Shown: piece after piece, positions 62,801 to 64,000 of the stretch
Numbering within the stretch: position 1 is the first letter of the stretch
Layout of the letters: every line of letters begins with the position of its first letter
From: Marchantia polymorpha subsp. ruderalis
Taxonomy: Eukaryota > Streptophyta > Marchantiopsida > Marchantiales > Marchantiaceae
Direction of reading: 5' to 3'
DNA length: 64,000 nt
Assembly: GCA_037833965.1 (NCBI GenBank)
Contig: AP031358.1
Location: forward strand, 18,360,001-18,424,000
Notes under the pieces: model-generated
What the model was told of the DNA's origin: nothing
Databases searched by the model: none
The model's input: the letters and a program-made list of their open reading frames with translations, nothing else
Program-made: the position numbers and the translations under genes

Positions 62801-63040
62801 AAGTCAATTTGAAGTCACTTTGACACTTCTATGCATTCTTTAACTGTTTGAAGTACCCAGGAAACCACCCGACTCACTCACATACCCTACCTTTGTGGCT
62901 CTTATAAAGGATCTTCCTCTGAGCAATCCAACGGTTCTTGAAATCAGTGATACGACATCTTGGCGTTGTCTTATCAAACATAAGACTGCTCATCATGTGA
63001 TCTCCAATCCTTTTGTGACTGGTTTTTCCAACTTGCAGTG
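59888..63040. other. 3' flank of the ROCO gene and spacer, no gene recognised
   Basis: Probably starts with 3' UTR. Short frames at 60483-60716 (minus) and 61439-61693 (plus) resemble no family. Composition is moderately AT-rich throughout. Confidence 0.5.
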
Positions 63041-63860
63041 GACAAAGATCTTCACTGCGAAGCATGTTGACTCGCAAAACAACACCGAGCAAAGAAATTC
63101 AAACAAGCTTCAAAGAAACCTTGGCCACTGGAGGTGATTCACAATGACCTATGTGGACCACTTAAAGCCGGCACTAAGTTCAAGTATTTGTTGACTTTTG
63201 TGTGGCACACTAAACAAGATTAAACATTTAAGAAATCTTGCTTTTCAGACAAGAGGGGGGCAAATACCAATCTATTATGTTCAGGAGATACTGTGTTTGA
63301 AAGCGAATGGCTTATGAAAATATGATAAACCTTATTAACTCAACATATTGCATATCTTGTCCAGCACTGTTGCATTGATAAAGAAAATATATCATCAATT
63401 ACCTATGACAAAGCTCTGAGCACCCTCATATATTTGATAATTTTGCACAAGACTTGATAATTCTCTAGCTATGTGTAAAGTGAACATGTACATATTAAAT
63501 CTAAGAAAATGCATTGAAAAATATGAAAATGTATTTTAATTTACTTGAAAATTACTAAGGATTATAGTATATTATTGGATGGATTAAAAAAACAATGTCA
63601 AATTACGTTTAGGTTATGTTTATGTTGACTATGGATCAATCTAGACAAGAATGAATCTTAACATGAATGTTTACATTTGACAGTGAACGCATTAGTTGAA
63701 AATCTATTTTGCAGAAATTCATGGTTTGGTCCTCAATGGAAACTAAGTATATAGCGGCAACAAAGTCAAAAAGAATAATTTGTATGGTAAAATAGGTCTA
63801 TCACAAAGATGAAATTAGATTAGAGAATTAAATTAGATTAATTTGAAGATCAGATGCTTT
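63041..63860 (+). pseudogene. Ty1/copia integrase and RNase H relic
   Basis: Around 63060-63210 the frame reads CEAC, a stop, LAKQHRAKKF, then PLEVIHNDLCGPLKAGTKF. This is the copia integrase zinc-finger end and the start of the catalytic core, whose first Asp is in HND. After a gap without recognisable domains, 63720-63790 reads WSSMETKYIAATKSKRI, the copia RNase H segment. RT is missing, so it is an internally deleted, dead copy. Confidence 0.75.
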
Positions 63861-64000
63861 ATTATGGCCTATGAAGAGCTACTACGGAGAAGTCATTTTA
63901 CAAAAATTAAGACAAATTTTTATAACAAATCAAAGAAGATTCTTAAACTTGATGAGAATTATTGCATAACATATTGAAACATAAGCATATATTGACAAGA
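63861..64000. other. AT-rich end of the window
   Basis: Probably more of the copia relic or its LTR. Nothing can be assigned. Confidence 0.4.

Noticed and set aside
1..64000. CRISPR arrays, bacterial operons, riboswitches, organelle inserts
   Set aside because: None seen; spliced genes, U1 snRNA and LTR elements show plain nuclear plant DNA.

Overview
This is nuclear DNA of a land plant. Genes have many short GT-AG introns, GC-rich 5' ends and very AT-rich spacers. Gene content and texture fit a bryophyte, most likely a moss: a TORNADO1-type ROCO gene, a MORC ATPase that keeps a CW zinc finger, and decayed LTR retrotransposons. The clade is an inference and the species cannot be named.

Layout. 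1-6.6 kb is a nest of broken Ty3/gypsy elements: a chromodomain element with its 3' LTR, an inverted copy of its 3' end, the integrase end of a second family, and two inverted LTR-like copies. 8.6-19.8 kb holds a GC-rich promoter-like stretch and a 15-coding-exon MORC-CW gene (787 aa). 21.8-24.8 kb is AT-rich desert. 25.3-29.3 kb is an eight-exon PI31/PTRE1-type proteasome regulator (280 aa). 33.9-39.0 kb is a 15-exon nicotinate phosphoribosyltransferase gene (594 aa) with two apparent GC-AG introns. 41.2-43.1 kb is an RNA-gene cluster on the minus strand: a U1 snRNA and two tRNA-Val(UAC) genes on tandem ~0.6 kb units, the first beginning inside a 40-bp perfect palindrome. 44-54.5 kb is AT-rich, with a copia relic and four same-direction copies of a degenerate repeat. 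The last copy lies just upstream of a three-exon LRR-Roc-COR (ROCO) gene at 55.1-59.9 kb (1,437 aa). The end of the window carries another relic of what looks like the same copia family.

The protein genes are not an operon and share no pathway. They cover chromatin (MORC), proteasome regulation (PI31), NAD salvage (NAPRT), splicing and translation RNAs (U1, tRNA) and ROCO GTPase signalling. All protein exon models come from reading frames, splice phase and family resemblance. Phases agree at every junction of the four gene models, but no transcript evidence was available. The least-explained parts are the four-copy repeat upstream of the ROCO gene, the palindrome-bounded tRNA duplication and the inverted retrotransposon ends.
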